Assembly: GCF_000169375.1 (NCBI RefSeq)
Contig: NZ_AAXY01000003.1
Span: forward strand, 304,500-368,499
Direction: 5' to 3'
Origin: Marinobacter sp. ELB17
Lineage (GTDB): Bacteria; Pseudomonadota; Gammaproteobacteria; Pseudomonadales; Oleiphilaceae
Length of the DNA: 64,000 nucleotides
The stretch's first letter is position 1; every line of letters starts with the position of its first letter. Positions 8,722-18,161 of the stretch are shown one piece after another. The notes under the pieces are model-generated. The model had not been told where the DNA came from. It saw only the letters and a list, made by a program, of their open reading frames with translations, and did not search any database. Position numbers and translations under genes: made by a program.

Positions 8722-9720
8722 TTAAAAATACAGCTGTTGCCCAGCATTTTCTAGGACCTTTACAGGCTCTCCTTTCGCCACCGATGTGATTTTCTCACCA
8801 ATCACCGTAGGCAAGCCGCTTGCTTGATCAACTGCAATTTCAATCGCCCTGCGCCGTACTTCCACTTCCGGGTGAGCAATAGCCAGGCGTTCCAACTGTT
8901 CCACGGTAGCCAGCCAAAGCTTGTTGCGATCCGCTACCGAATAATCTTCCTGGGGCCGATGTACTTCCAGCCACACCTGACCATTGGCAACACCCACTTT
9001 CACCGATTGGCGGACTATCTGCACCGGTGTGCCCTGTGCAATCTGATATGCAAAACGCGAAATGTCTTCGTTATACATGCGAAAACAACCGTGGCTGACC
9101 GCCATGCCGACACCGAATTTTTTATTGGTGCCGTGAATTAAATAGCCTTTTTCACTCAGAATAAGCGCATGGCTACCCAACGGGTTATCTGGCCCCGGCG
9201 GAATCATGCGCGGCAGGAAATCGCCAACAGCGGCGTGCTCGGCGCGAATACTCTCAGGCGGATACCAGGCTGGCGAAGTCAGCGCCATGGTCACCTGAGC
9301 GTTCGTTAACGGTGATGGGTTTTCTTCGGTACCAACGCCCACCGGGTAAACCTGAACGCCGCTGTCGGTGAAGTAATAAAGGCGATATTCCGCCAGGTTG
9401 ATCACAATACCTTCGCGCTTCGCATCCGGCATAACATAGTGCCGGGGCAAAGTAATACGGGTGCCTTCGCCGGGCAGCCACGGGTCTACTCCAGGGTTGG
9501 CTTTCACCAGTTCCAGATAACCCAGAGCCTCAGCGATACCTATATCTGCAAAGGTGTCTTCGTAGCGGGTTTTGAACACACTCAACTGCCCGGCCACATC
9601 GCCCTGAATACTGTAGGTAGCCACTCTTGCTGCCTTATCAGCCGGAACAGGATTCGCTGCGCCCTGAGCCAGCAGCAAAGGCGCAAAGGCTGCACTCAGC
9701 AACAGTGTCAATAAACGCAT
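8722..9720 (-). CDS. L,D-transpeptidase of the ErfK/YbiS/YcfS/YnhG type
   Basis: A 332-residue periplasmic enzyme with a signal peptide (cleavage near residue 18-21), a LysM-like segment at about 36-92 and a YkuD domain at about 104-240. The catalytic signature is canonical: His196 in HGTNK and Ser209-His210-Gly211-Cys212. In this family some members attach Lpp to peptidoglycan. Since it converges on an OprI-like lipoprotein gene, lipoprotein anchoring is a good inference. The ATG at 9720 is preferred; a slightly longer start (9732) adds MGVK ahead of the signal peptide. Confidence 0.92.
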   Translation of the reverse strand: MRLLTLLLSAAFAPLLLAQGAANPVPADKAARVATYSIQGDVAGQLSVFKTRYEDTFADIGIAEALGYLELVKANPGVDPWLPGEGTRITLPRHYVMPDAKREGIVINLAEYRLYYFTDSGVQVYPVGVGTEENPSPLTNAQVTMALTSPAWYPPESIRAEHAAVGDFLPRMIPPGPDNPLGSHALILSEKGYLIHGTNKKFGVGMAVSHGCFRMYNEDISRFAYQIAQGTPVQIVRQSVKVGVANGQVWLEVHRPQEDYSVADRNKLWLATVEQLERLAIAHPEVEVRRRAIEIAVDQASGLPTVIGEKITSVAKGEPVKVLENAGQQLYF

Positions 9721-9880
9721 TTTCACACCCATAACATTCTACCCAAAGACAGAAATAGACAAAATTCAGACCCTGGACCCAGCCAGGAGTTCCATTGCGC
9801 ACAGGCCACAAAAGGAACCCGGCGGCAGAGCGAGTAGATTACTGGCGCTTGGCTGCAAAAGGCAATGAATACCGGCGCTG

Positions 9881-11272
9881 TCAGGTGCGCATTTTCCACA
9901 CTGGAATAATCGCCAGCGCCAAAAATACCGCCACCATCCACCAAGCAAACTGGAACGCCTCTACGGTGGGCATGCCGTTTTGATGATCACCGTGTTCGAT
10001 GGCCAATGCGACCATGTTGACACCAAAGGCCCCGCCAAGCTGTCGGGTAAAGCTGATGGTGCTGGACCCTGCGCCCAGCTCCTCTGGCGCCAAAGGATTC
10101 AACGCACCCATCGACAGTGCCGGCAACATAAAACCTATACCAACCCTTCCCACCGCTGCCCACAGGGCCAGCCAGCCCAGAGGTGTTTCGAAGCCAGACA
10201 GCGCAAACAGTGTGGCCGACAACGTAAATGCCAGAATGCCAAAAATAACCAGTTTACGACTGCTGTGTTTGTCCGCCATATTACCGGCAATAGGAAAAAC
10301 AATGCCCAGAACGATACCCGCAGGCAACATTAACAGACCGGCCTCGGTGGCACTGGAACCCAATGCGGTCTGAGCGAATAAAGGAATCAGGTAGGTGGAG
10401 CCGAACAGCGCCAGGCCCATAGCCATGGCACCTAGATTGGCGTACAAAAACACCGGTTTGCGCAATAGAGCAATATTCACCAAGGGGTGCCTGGCACTGC
10501 GTTCACGCCACACGAATAAAATCAGGAACAGCAATGCTGTCGCGGCCTCTGAAGCAATGAACGCACCCTGGCCGACCACATTTTGCAGCCTGTTCAAACT
10601 GTCGAGAGATAAACCAATGGCGGTGCCCAGCAGCACCAACCCCGGCACATCCAATGGATAGGGTTTGGGTTTATTCTCTGGACTCGGCAGAAAGCGCCAA
10701 ACCATAAACACGCTAGCAGCCGTCACCGGCACTGGCGCGAACATCACGTAGCGCCAAGTCAGTTCGTCTACCAGAAAGCCGCCCAACACCGGCCCCAGAG
10801 CCGGTGCCAACACCACGCCCATACCGTAAATGCCCATGGCTCGGCCGCGCTGGTTGCGGGGGAAAATTCGGAATACCAGATACATAGCCATGGGCTGCAT
10901 CAATCCAGCCATGGCGCCCTGGCCAATGCGCGCCGCAATAAGTTGCTCTGGGCTAGCGGCAAAGCCTCCCAGCAGGGATATTACGGTGAACAGCGCCATG
11001 GCTGTCGCGAGGGTTTTGCGGATGCCAAAATGGTCCAGCAACCAAGAGGAAGCCAGCATGGTGGTTGTCATGGCTGCAATAAAGCCGGTGGCAAGCCAGT
11101 GGATTTGGCCCTGGCGCACCCCGAACTCCAGCATGATGTCATACAACGCCACGTTCACCACGGTAGCGCTGAGCACCGTTGACATGGTACCTGCCATAAC
11201 CGTGGCGACGGCAAGCCAGCGCCAGCGCTCGCCGTAGCGCTGTTGCAGCCCCGTTACCGAATTGTCTGCCAC
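9881..11272 (-). CDS. DHA2/EmrB-family MFS drug efflux transporter
   Basis: A 463-residue inner-membrane protein with about 14 hydrophobic segments and DHA2 features: GMGVVLAPALGPVLGG (motif C of antiporters) near residue 150 and a LDHFGIRKT motif-A-like loop near 65. It probably exports toxic hydrophobic compounds by proton antiport. It starts four bases after a MarR regulator, the usual emrR-type pairing. No EmrA-like membrane-fusion gene accompanies it, so it either acts alone or uses a partner elsewhere. Confidence 0.9.
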   Translation of the reverse strand: MADNSVTGLQQRYGERWRWLAVATVMAGTMSTVLSATVVNVALYDIMLEFGVRQGQIHWLATGFIAAMTTTMLASSWLLDHFGIRKTLATAMALFTVISLLGGFAASPEQLIAARIGQGAMAGLMQPMAMYLVFRIFPRNQRGRAMGIYGMGVVLAPALGPVLGGFLVDELTWRYVMFAPVPVTAASVFMVWRFLPSPENKPKPYPLDVPGLVLLGTAIGLSLDSLNRLQNVVGQGAFIASEAATALLFLILFVWRERSARHPLVNIALLRKPVFLYANLGAMAMGLALFGSTYLIPLFAQTALGSSATEAGLLMLPAGIVLGIVFPIAGNMADKHSSRKLVIFGILAFTLSATLFALSGFETPLGWLALWAAVGRVGIGFMLPALSMGALNPLAPEELGAGSSTISFTRQLGGAFGVNMVALAIEHGDHQNGMPTVEAFQFAWWMVAVFLALAIIPVWKMRT

Positions 11273-11275
11273 CGT

Positions 11276-11701
11276 TTACCTTTGCTTGTGCGCGTTTTCC
11301 AGAATCGTTCCAAAAACCCGCAGCGTAACTTCGATGTCTTTTTCGCTGACGCCTTCCAGCATTTCGTCACGTAGGCGATCTGCGCGGGTGGTCATCTCGT
11401 CCATAAACGCACGGCCACCGTCAGTCAAATGCAGGCGGCGGGCGCGGCGGTCATTCGGGCAAGGGCGGCGCTCAATCAACTCCTGGCCTTCCAGGCTGTC
11501 TAACAGACGCACCAGTGTCGGATTTTCAATGGCCATTAAACTGGCCAGTTCGCGCTGAGTTAAACCTTCACCACCCGCTTTTAAATAGAACATGGTGCTC
11601 CACCGCGCCTGGGTAACGCCCAGATCTTTCAACCGTTCGTCCAGCATTTTGCGCCAGCGACGGGTCACACGTGCAATGGTAAACGGAAACTGCTCTCTCA
11701 T
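11276..11701 (-). CDS. MarR-family transcriptional regulator
   Basis: A 141-residue winged-helix protein: the HTH lies at about 45-75 (LTQRELASLMAIENPTLVRLL) followed by the wing with the NDRRARRLHLTDGG motif typical of MarR. The start at 11701 (MREQFPFTI) is preceded by AGGAG; the open frame extends further upstream but with unrelated sequence. It precedes the efflux gene by three bases, so it most likely represses its own operon and is released by a small-molecule ligand. Confidence 0.92.
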   Translation of the reverse strand: MREQFPFTIARVTRRWRKMLDERLKDLGVTQARWSTMFYLKAGGEGLTQRELASLMAIENPTLVRLLDSLEGQELIERRPCPNDRRARRLHLTDGGRAFMDEMTTRADRLRDEMLEGVSEKDIEVTLRVFGTILENAHKQR

Positions 11702-11876
11702 CGGTGATTGCTCCTGAGTTTTTGGCAAGCCGCCGGCACCACGAAAGCCACAGAACTGGCAATGCCTACAACTTATTTTATGAAAAATCCGATAATAGCA
11801 TGCTAACCATGCGCTTAAATACAGATTCGCAATAGTAAGCAATATTTGAAAGCAGGGAAACCAAGGCGCCCGCCTT

Positions 11877-13202
11877 TTAGCGGGCAGGCGCATCCTGGAG
11901 GCCGTCTTTGGCTATGGAGCTTTCATCCGGCTCGCCGTTTGCCGAATCCGCTACGACCTCTGGCGAATCGGTAAACTCCGCGTTGCGGGGATCCATTTCG
12001 GCGAAAACCATAGACGTTTCAGGCATGGCCGGCACAAAGTGCTCCTGATCCTCCACCGCGATGTCCTCGGTGTGGGTAATGCGATAACTGGTCGCCGCCG
12101 CCAACACGATCAGGGCAGCGGCATAACCATAAAACAGGCCCTCTGGGCCCAAAAGCTGTATCAGTTTAGACAGCACCACTGGCCCGATCACGCTGCCAAT
12201 GCCATAACTGAGCAGCAACGTAGCACTGGCTGCAACAATGCGAGAACTTTCCATACGGTCGTTGGTGATCGCCACGGCCACCGGATAAATACTTGCAGAC
12301 AGGCCTGTAAATACCGCCACGGCCAACGTTAATGCCAGTAACTGATGGCTACCCAGCATACTGACCACCAAGGCAGCAATGGCCGCCAGCACCGATATCC
12401 AGAACATGATTCGACGGCGGTCAAAGCGATCGCACAAAATGCCAATCGGCCAGGCCAGAAGCATGGCGGCAAGGATAGCGCTGGCCATAAAGTTCGCGGT
12501 CTGACTTACACCCAGGCCTATCAGGGTGGCGTAAACCGGCCCCAGCGCGTAAAAACTGCCAATCAGTATGCCCGCCATCACGGCCCCGGCCACGCCCGTA
12601 AACGACTCGCGCGCCAGTGTAAACACAGACAGTCTCGGTGAAGGCGCAATTTCCGGCGCCTCCATTCGCGTCATTGCCAGGGGCACCAGGGCCAGCACCA
12701 ATAGAATCGCCGCCAGGGAAAAAGGCACATAATCTGCGGGATTGCCCACATTGATCAATAACTGGCCACCTACAGCCGCCAGCAAATACACCACCTGATA
12801 AACCGCAAACAGGGTACTGCGGTTGGCGTTGGTCGCACGGCTGGAAAACCAGCTCTCGATGACCACCAGAACGCCAGCCATGCTAAATCCCGAAACCACT
12901 CGCAAAATTGCCCAGAAAACCATGTTAATGGCCATGGGATACAACAGTGATGCCACCGCAGCGATGGTCGCAAACACGGCAAAAGCGCGAATATGCCCTA
13001 CCCGCGATACCACTTTCTGCACAAATAAAGTGCCCAGCACAAAACCAATGGAGTAACACACCAGAACCATACCAATGGTATCCGGCGCAACGCTCTCAAT
13101 ACTCAAGCGGATACCCAGCAACGTCATCAGAAAAGCGTTTCCGCCGTTCAGCAGCACGATGCTAAGAAGCAGCGCAAACAATGAGGCGACCATTCGGGTC
13201 AT
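11877..13202 (-). CDS. MFS transporter, YcaD-like
   Basis: A 441-residue major facilitator with 12 predicted membrane segments (roughly residues 5-385) and an unusual acidic hydrophilic tail of about 55 residues (AVEDQEHFVPAMPE onwards). The N-terminal half (YSIGFVLGTLF, RVVSGFSMAGVLVVIESWF) matches the YcaD-type carriers, whose substrates are poorly defined. It is divergent from the WYL regulator gene across 272 bases and ends shortly after the MarR gene's leader; no operon partner is evident. Confidence 0.85.
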   Translation of the reverse strand: MTRMVASLFALLLSIVLLNGGNAFLMTLLGIRLSIESVAPDTIGMVLVCYSIGFVLGTLFVQKVVSRVGHIRAFAVFATIAAVASLLYPMAINMVFWAILRVVSGFSMAGVLVVIESWFSSRATNANRSTLFAVYQVVYLLAAVGGQLLINVGNPADYVPFSLAAILLVLALVPLAMTRMEAPEIAPSPRLSVFTLARESFTGVAGAVMAGILIGSFYALGPVYATLIGLGVSQTANFMASAILAAMLLAWPIGILCDRFDRRRIMFWISVLAAIAALVVSMLGSHQLLALTLAVAVFTGLSASIYPVAVAITNDRMESSRIVAASATLLLSYGIGSVIGPVVLSKLIQLLGPEGLFYGYAAALIVLAAATSYRITHTEDIAVEDQEHFVPAMPETSMVFAEMDPRNAEFTDSPEVVADSANGEPDESSIAKDGLQDAPAR

Positions 13203-13474
13203 GGCGGAACTCCGGAATTACCAGGTGAGGATATGATGTGGTGTTGGTGATCGCAGCAACAGATGTTTTCCGGTCGAACGGCAGCGCTTTTCACGCACCG
13301 CCATTAAACAGCCGCAACATCGCCAATGCACTAGGCACTTGCCGCTGTTACTCGGTGTTCTAGCCAGTGAGAACAAGAAATTTTACAATTTTTTACATTA
13401 ATGCGCCGTAACAGATCACATGTTTGTGAAAATGTACCATAATCAACTTACGCACAATTGATGAGTTCATCGTT

Positions 13475-14377
13475 ATGAAAAAAACAGAATGGCCCATTCG
13501 TTGGGACTTACTGGTTCGATATCGCCTGATTGAGGCCGTTGCGTTGTGGGAAGGTCGTCTGACAACCAACCACATTTGTTATAGTTTCGGTATTGGCCGC
13601 CAGCAAGCGTCCAAAGACATTAACACCTATCTGCGTGAACTGGCGCCTGGTAATTTGGAATACGACCGTCACTTGAAGGGCTACGTGCCAGCCAGCAATT
13701 TCAAGCCGGTGGTTACCCGCGGCGAAATCAGCGAATACCAAGATCTGGTGGCCAGCCAGCAACAGCTCAGCAGTGTGTTTGCCTCACTGGAGGTGCGGCT
13801 ACCCGGCAGCCATTCGGTTTCAAGCCCCGGACGGGTGATTGACCCAGCCACCATGCGCGCCGTGGTCAGAGCTATTCGCGGTGGCCGACAACTGCGAGCC
13901 AGCTACGTATCTCTCAGCCGCCCGGAAGCGGTTCACAGCGTATTGGAACCGCATACAATGGTATGCGCAGGCAATCAATGGCACGTTCGCGCCTGGTGTG
14001 ATGCCAATCGCGAATTCCGCGACTTTGCCATCAGCCGTCTACGCAGCGTTCCTGAACTGCTGCGCCAGAAAGTTCGCCACAGTGTTTCCCAAGACGACGA
14101 CTGGAATCGTCAGGTTACATTGGACGTGGCGCCAGACCAGCGTCTGTCCCAGCCGCAGCAACTTATTATCGCTAACGATTACGACATGCAACACGGAAAA
14201 TTAACGGTAACCAGCCGCGCTGCACTGGCGCCCTATGTTCTGGCGCAGCTGGGCATTACCATAAACACCCAGCATCCTGACGCACTGGTGCAGCAGCTGG
14301 AGCTGATCAACCCGGACAGCCTGGGCTTTGGCAGCAAACGCGAGCAGGCGCTTAAAACCATCGCCGCCTGTGGTTAA
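13475..14377 (+). CDS. WYL-domain transcriptional regulator (BrxR/CapW-like architecture)
   Basis: A 300-residue protein: winged HTH at about residues 8-75 (RWDLLVRYRLIEAVALWEGRL, then IGRQQASKDINTYL), a WYL domain at about 125-205 (HVRAWCDANREFRDFAISRL) and a C-terminal WCX-like extension. The build and the RWDLL..RYRLIE..ALWEGRLTT start resemble the dimeric WYL regulators that control phage-defence islands. Here no defence genes are adjacent: upstream is a divergent MFS gene and downstream a secreted nuclease. The 272-base intergenic region is AT-rich and likely holds both promoters. Target genes and ligand are unknown. Confidence 0.82.
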   Translation: MKKTEWPIRWDLLVRYRLIEAVALWEGRLTTNHICYSFGIGRQQASKDINTYLRELAPGNLEYDRHLKGYVPASNFKPVVTRGEISEYQDLVASQQQLSSVFASLEVRLPGSHSVSSPGRVIDPATMRAVVRAIRGGRQLRASYVSLSRPEAVHSVLEPHTMVCAGNQWHVRAWCDANREFRDFAISRLRSVPELLRQKVRHSVSQDDDWNRQVTLDVAPDQRLSQPQQLIIANDYDMQHGKLTVTSRAALAPYVLAQLGITINTQHPDALVQQLELINPDSLGFGSKREQALKTIAACG

Positions 14378-14411
14378 GGTTAAGCGCTCGAATGTGCCAT
14401 AGGTTCCGCGT

Positions 14412-16166
14412 GTGATCACACGCCCTGAGTCGATTTTTATCCGCTTATTCTGCTGTTCAGTGCTGGTATTCCCAGCGTTAGCAGCAGCAAACCCCTGTGG
14501 ACAATCTGCAACAGTCATTACTGAGGTTCAGGGTAATACAGACACCTCGGCGCTGGTGGGTCAAACCGTTACCGTTGAAGGCGTATTAACCCGGGACTCA
14601 CGCCAGGCCGGCGGCTTCTCCGGGTTTTACCTGCAGCAGGCTAATACGCCTGCGGACTCTACTCGCTCTTCCGCACTGTTTGTTTATACCCGTTATAAAG
14701 AAGGCCGCTCGGGCCAACGCCTTCGCGTTACCGGCAAAGTCAAAGAACACTACGGGCTGACAGAGCTGGTTGCGGTGAGTGATTTACAGGTGTGCCGCAA
14801 CCAGGCACTCCCAGCCCCGGTGGAAGTGTCTTTGCCTTGGACAAGAGCGCCTGAAAGCCTGGAAAACATGCGCGTCCGCATTAACGGCCCGCTCAAGATT
14901 ACCGACAGCCATCAGCTAACGCGCTTTGGTGACGTATCGTTGGCGGCCAAAGACCCTTTGATATCTACCGAGTTCATGGCTCCCGGAACAGCTGCCCTGC
15001 GCCACGCCAGCCTGACTTCCGTGAACACACTGGTTCTCGATGATGGCCACGCTCGACGCAACCCGCCCTCACTGGACTGGCTACCAGCCTACAGCGCCAC
15101 ACAGCCGGGTTCAGCCGCTTCCAGCCTGGTGGCTGGCACAGAGGTTCGCGGCCTGACCGGCGTATTGGATTATCGCTACGGCGCCTGGCGCCTTCAGCCT
15201 GATCAGATACCCAGCCTGAAACCGCCTCCGCTGCCTGACCCGGTGCCGGCAAGGCCAACAAGCGCGAATCTGAGGGTTATGACCCTGAATCTGAACAATC
15301 TGTTCAACGGTGATGGCCGCGGCCAGGGTTTTCCAACCAGCCGTGGGGCAAAAACCCAGGCCCAGTACAAGCGCCAGCTGCAACGTTTAAGCGCGGGCCT
15401 GAATCAGGCTGGTGCCGATTTGCTGGCGCTGTCTGAACTGGAAAACGATGGCTACGGCAGCAACAGCGCCATCGCCCAGTTAGCCGCCAGTCTTGGGCCA
15501 CACTGGCGCTTTGTGGTGCCGGTTGACTCGGCTATGCAAAAAGACGCCATCCGCAACGGTTTGCTGTACCGCGCGGATCGAGTAAACGCGCTTGGGCCAG
15601 CGCAGTATTTGTCGGGCGGCGGCGGACGCCCCTCGCTAACCCAGCGTTTTGCCCTGAAAAGCGGCGGCCCGTCGCTCAGACTGGTGAGCGTGCATCTGAA
15701 ATCAAAATCTTGCCGCAACGCCAGGGGTGAGAACGCACAACAGAACGATGGCCAGGGTTGCTACACCGTGGTGAGAGTAAAACAGGCAAAAACACTGCAC
15801 CAGCAGCTGGGCCAACTAGACAAAAGTAACGCCTTGGCGGGCACCCTGATCACCGGCGATTTCAACAGCTACAGCAAAGAGCAGCCCATTAGCGAACTGG
15901 CCCGCGCTGGTTACACCAATATGGTCGCGCACTTCCATCCGTGCACGCCGGTGCTCTGTGAACACTACAGTTATCGCTTTAAAGGGGCTCGGGGGTCACT
16001 GGATCACGCCTTGGCATCCGCGGCGTTAAAACCGCGGGTGCTGTCGGCAAAGGTGTGGAATATCAACGCAGATCAGCCCCGAATCGCGGATTACCGCAGC
16101 CATTCAAGCCCGCAGCCTTGGCGTTCTTCCGATCACAACCCGTTGATTACCGATATAAAGCTGTAA
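14412..16166 (+). CDS. ExeM/NucH-family extracellular endonuclease
   Basis: A 584-residue exported nuclease: signal peptide at about 1-27, an N-terminal OB-fold/lamin-like region to about 275 and an endonuclease/exonuclease/phosphatase domain from about 290 to the end. Catalytic signatures are visible: LRVMTLNLNNLF, LSELENDG, GDFNS and the terminal SDHNPLI. These enzymes degrade extracellular DNA for nutrient or phosphate use or for biofilm turnover. The start is GTG 14412, 34 bases after the WYL regulator; same orientation allows cotranscription. It converges on queE with only nine bases between. Confidence 0.9.
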   Translation: MITRPESIFIRLFCCSVLVFPALAAANPCGQSATVITEVQGNTDTSALVGQTVTVEGVLTRDSRQAGGFSGFYLQQANTPADSTRSSALFVYTRYKEGRSGQRLRVTGKVKEHYGLTELVAVSDLQVCRNQALPAPVEVSLPWTRAPESLENMRVRINGPLKITDSHQLTRFGDVSLAAKDPLISTEFMAPGTAALRHASLTSVNTLVLDDGHARRNPPSLDWLPAYSATQPGSAASSLVAGTEVRGLTGVLDYRYGAWRLQPDQIPSLKPPPLPDPVPARPTSANLRVMTLNLNNLFNGDGRGQGFPTSRGAKTQAQYKRQLQRLSAGLNQAGADLLALSELENDGYGSNSAIAQLAASLGPHWRFVVPVDSAMQKDAIRNGLLYRADRVNALGPAQYLSGGGGRPSLTQRFALKSGGPSLRLVSVHLKSKSCRNARGENAQQNDGQGCYTVVRVKQAKTLHQQLGQLDKSNALAGTLITGDFNSYSKEQPISELARAGYTNMVAHFHPCTPVLCEHYSYRFKGARGSLDHALASAALKPRVLSAKVWNINADQPRIADYRSHSSPQPWRSSDHNPLITDIKL

Positions 16167-16175
16167 AGCCCGCGC

Positions 16176-16832
16176 TCAATCGATACCGATAATTTTGTGC
16201 ATCTGCAACGTCAGGCGCCAGCGTGGATTCGCCAGACAGTAATCAGTCGCTCTACGCGTATTACTCTGCTTGATCACATCCGTGCTGGTTTCCGGCACCG
16301 ACGGCGAGGCCATGGGCGACAAAAAGAAATGATCGGCCTGTATGTGCAAAAATCGCTCGGGCATGGCTTTTAGCTGTGGGTACACCAGCTTGAGTTCGTT
16401 GCAGCGTTCAATGACCACTGGCGCATCAGCCTTCGGGCTCACGCAGAGCCAGTCGATGCCGGCAGGCGCCGGCAGGGTACCATTGGTTTCAACGCCAATT
16501 TCAAATCCGGCCTGGTGCAGGGCATTAATCAATGGAGAGTCTAGCTGCAGCAGCGGCTCACCGCCCGTGCACACCACATAGGGCTTGCCAGGTGCTACGG
16601 GCCACAACCCCGCGATATGCGCTGCCAAGGCCTCAGGCGTAGCAAAAACGCCGCCATTCTGGCCGTCGGTACCCACGAAGTCGGTGTCGCAAAAATCACA
16701 CACTGCGGTGGCACGGTCTTTCTCCCGGCCAGTCCACAAATTGCATTTACTGAAGCGGCAGAAAACCGCTGCGCGACCGGCCTGGGCACCTTCGCCCTGT
16801 AGGGTATAAAACGCTTCTTTTACCCGGTACAT
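16176..16832 (-). CDS. queE: 7-carboxy-7-deazaguanine synthase
   Basis: A 218-residue radical-SAM enzyme converting 6-carboxytetrahydropterin to 7-carboxy-7-deazaguanine in queuosine synthesis. The N-terminus [15 protein letters not shown] is diagnostic. The cluster motif is the QueE variant in which a 14-residue insert (NLWTGREKDRATAV) separates the first cysteines from CDFCDTDF. CTGGEPLLQLD follows for SAM binding. The ATG at 16832 overlaps the queC stop (TGATG), so translation is coupled; a longer upstream frame would run through queC. Confidence 0.95.
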   Translation of the reverse strand: MYRVKEAFYTLQGEGAQAGRAAVFCRFSKCNLWTGREKDRATAVCDFCDTDFVGTDGQNGGVFATPEALAAHIAGLWPVAPGKPYVVCTGGEPLLQLDSPLINALHQAGFEIGVETNGTLPAPAGIDWLCVSPKADAPVVIERCNELKLVYPQLKAMPERFLHIQADHFFLSPMASPSVPETSTDVIKQSNTRRATDYCLANPRWRLTLQMHKIIGID

Positions 16833-17500
16833 CAGTATTGCACCTCGTAGGCAACAGGGTCCTGTTGCTGATGCTCGGCAAACGCCTGCAACCGTTCCAC
16901 ACAGGAACTGCAACGACCACAGGCTTTGCTACGGCCGTTGTAACAGGTCCAGGTATGGCTGTAATCCAGGTTCAACTGTAAACCGAGGGCCAAAATGTCG
17001 CCTTTGGTGAAGTGCATAAACGGAGCTTCCACCGCTACCGGCTGGTAGTTTGCAACTTTACAAACTGCGTCCATTTTTGCCACAAACTCAGGACGGCAAT
17101 CCGGGTAAATCGCGTGGTCGCCACCGTGGGCGCCGAACCATACGGCGCTGGCTTCTACGGTGACGGCGTAGCCGGTGGCCAGTGCCAGCAAGATCATATT
17201 GCGATTGGGCACCACGGTAGATTTCATAGCACCTTCCTGGTAATCCCCTTCAGGCACGTCAATGGTTTCAGACGTTAACGCAGAGCCTGCCATTACGTCG
17301 CCCATGGCACGGATATCAATCACTTTGTGTGGTACAGCAAGTCGCTGGCAAACCTCTTGGGCACAGTCCAGTTCACGCACATGGCGCTGGCCATAGTTGA
17401 AAGAGATGGCATGAACGTTCAAGCCATCAGCACGTGCCTTGTGCAATAACGTGAAGGAATCCATGCCTCCGGAATAAATTACAACCACGGTGTCAGTCAT
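16832..17500 (-). CDS. queC: 7-cyano-7-deazaguanine synthase
   Basis: A 222-residue ATP-dependent enzyme converting 7-carboxy-7-deazaguanine to preQ0. It has the PP-loop [12 protein letters not shown] near residues 9-20 and the C-terminal zinc site [15 protein letters not shown]. It is the first gene of the queC-queE operon. The 139 bases to the divergent exonuclease gene show no clear preQ1 riboswitch. Confidence 0.96.
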   Translation of the reverse strand: MTDTVVVIYSGGMDSFTLLHKARADGLNVHAISFNYGQRHVRELDCAQEVCQRLAVPHKVIDIRAMGDVMAGSALTSETIDVPEGDYQEGAMKSTVVPNRNMILLALATGYAVTVEASAVWFGAHGGDHAIYPDCRPEFVAKMDAVCKVANYQPVAVEAPFMHFTKGDILALGLQLNLDYSHTWTCYNGRSKACGRCSSCVERLQAFAEHQQQDPVAYEVQY

Positions 17501-17639
17501 TCAGGCGTCCGTTAGGTGGGCGGTCGATGTGCTTTAAATGGCTTTATTGTAACAGCCTGCCGGCAGGCTGGGTTCGCACATACCCTGGCGGCAAGGTAAA
17601 CTCATTAACAAATGCATTCCAGCTATAACAGGTGACGTT

Positions 17640-18128
17640 ATAAGTAACCAGATTCCAGCCTTTATCGATTTCGAAGCGTCCAGCCTTGATCTTATCGCAA
17701 GCTATCCTATTGAGGCTGGCCTGTGCCTGAATGGTAAATACCTGCATAGCTGGCTAATAAAACCCTGTGAGCCCTGGCTGGACTGGTCAGAAAGCGCAGA
17801 ACAGATTCACGGCATTGAACGCGATGAACTGACCCAGAACGGCGAAGATGTGGTAACCGTAGCGCGTGCCCTAAATCGCCTGCTGCCGGAACAGGTGTTC
17901 TGTGATGCCTTCACTTTCGACAGCTTCTGGCTGCACCGGTTATTTCGCGCGGCCGCCATAGAACCGGAATTTCAGCTGGAATCGGTGTCCGTGCTACTCA
18001 ACAGCCGGCAGGTTAAGCTATGGCCTGATGCCCGCCAACACGTCATCACCGAACTGGGTTTACCGGTGCACCGGGCCGAAAACGACGCCCTGATTCTATC
18101 TCACACCTGGCAACGTCTCAGCCGTTAA
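17640..18128 (+). CDS. 3'-5' exonuclease (DEDD/RNase T-like), unusual start codon
   Basis: An open frame of 162 residues with the three exonuclease motifs: ExoI FIDFEASSL, ExoII TFDSFWLH and ExoIII HRAENDA. Between the stop at 17550 and GTG 17850 the frame contains no ATG, GTG or TTG. Starting at 17850 would remove ExoI and leave an inactive remnant. The natural start by position is ATA 17640, preceded by AGGTGA, which would give (M)SNQIPAFIDFEASSL; ATT 17652 is a second option. So it is an AUA/AUU-initiated gene, a start-codon mutant or a base error. It is divergent from queC. Confidence 0.7.
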   Translation: MSNQIPAFIDFEASSLDLIASYPIEAGLCLNGKYLHSWLIKPCEPWLDWSESAEQIHGIERDELTQNGEDVVTVARALNRLLPEQVFCDAFTFDSFWLHRLFRAAAIEPEFQLESVSVLLNSRQVKLWPDARQHVITELGLPVHRAENDALILSHTWQRLSR

Positions 18129-18134
18129 CACTCC

Positions 18135-18161
18135 AAAAAAAACGCAACCCGAAGGCTGCGT
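18135..18161 (-). terminator. Rho-independent terminator with UUCG tetraloop (minus strand)
   Basis: Read on the minus strand, ACGCAGCC, loop TTCG and GGTTGCGT form an eight-pair stem (one G-U), followed directly by a run of T (complement of 18135-18142). The plus-strand reading has no T run, so it does not serve the exonuclease gene. No minus-strand coding gene ends here. Confidence 0.75.

Noticed and set aside
13203..13474. Defence island or mobile element near the WYL regulator
   Set aside because: The intergenic region and the genes on both sides show no transposase, integrase, nuclease-defence operon or direct repeats.
17501..17639. preQ1 riboswitch upstream of queC
   Set aside because: I looked for the short preQ1-I pseudoknot pattern on the minus strand leader and saw no convincing stem plus A-rich tail.
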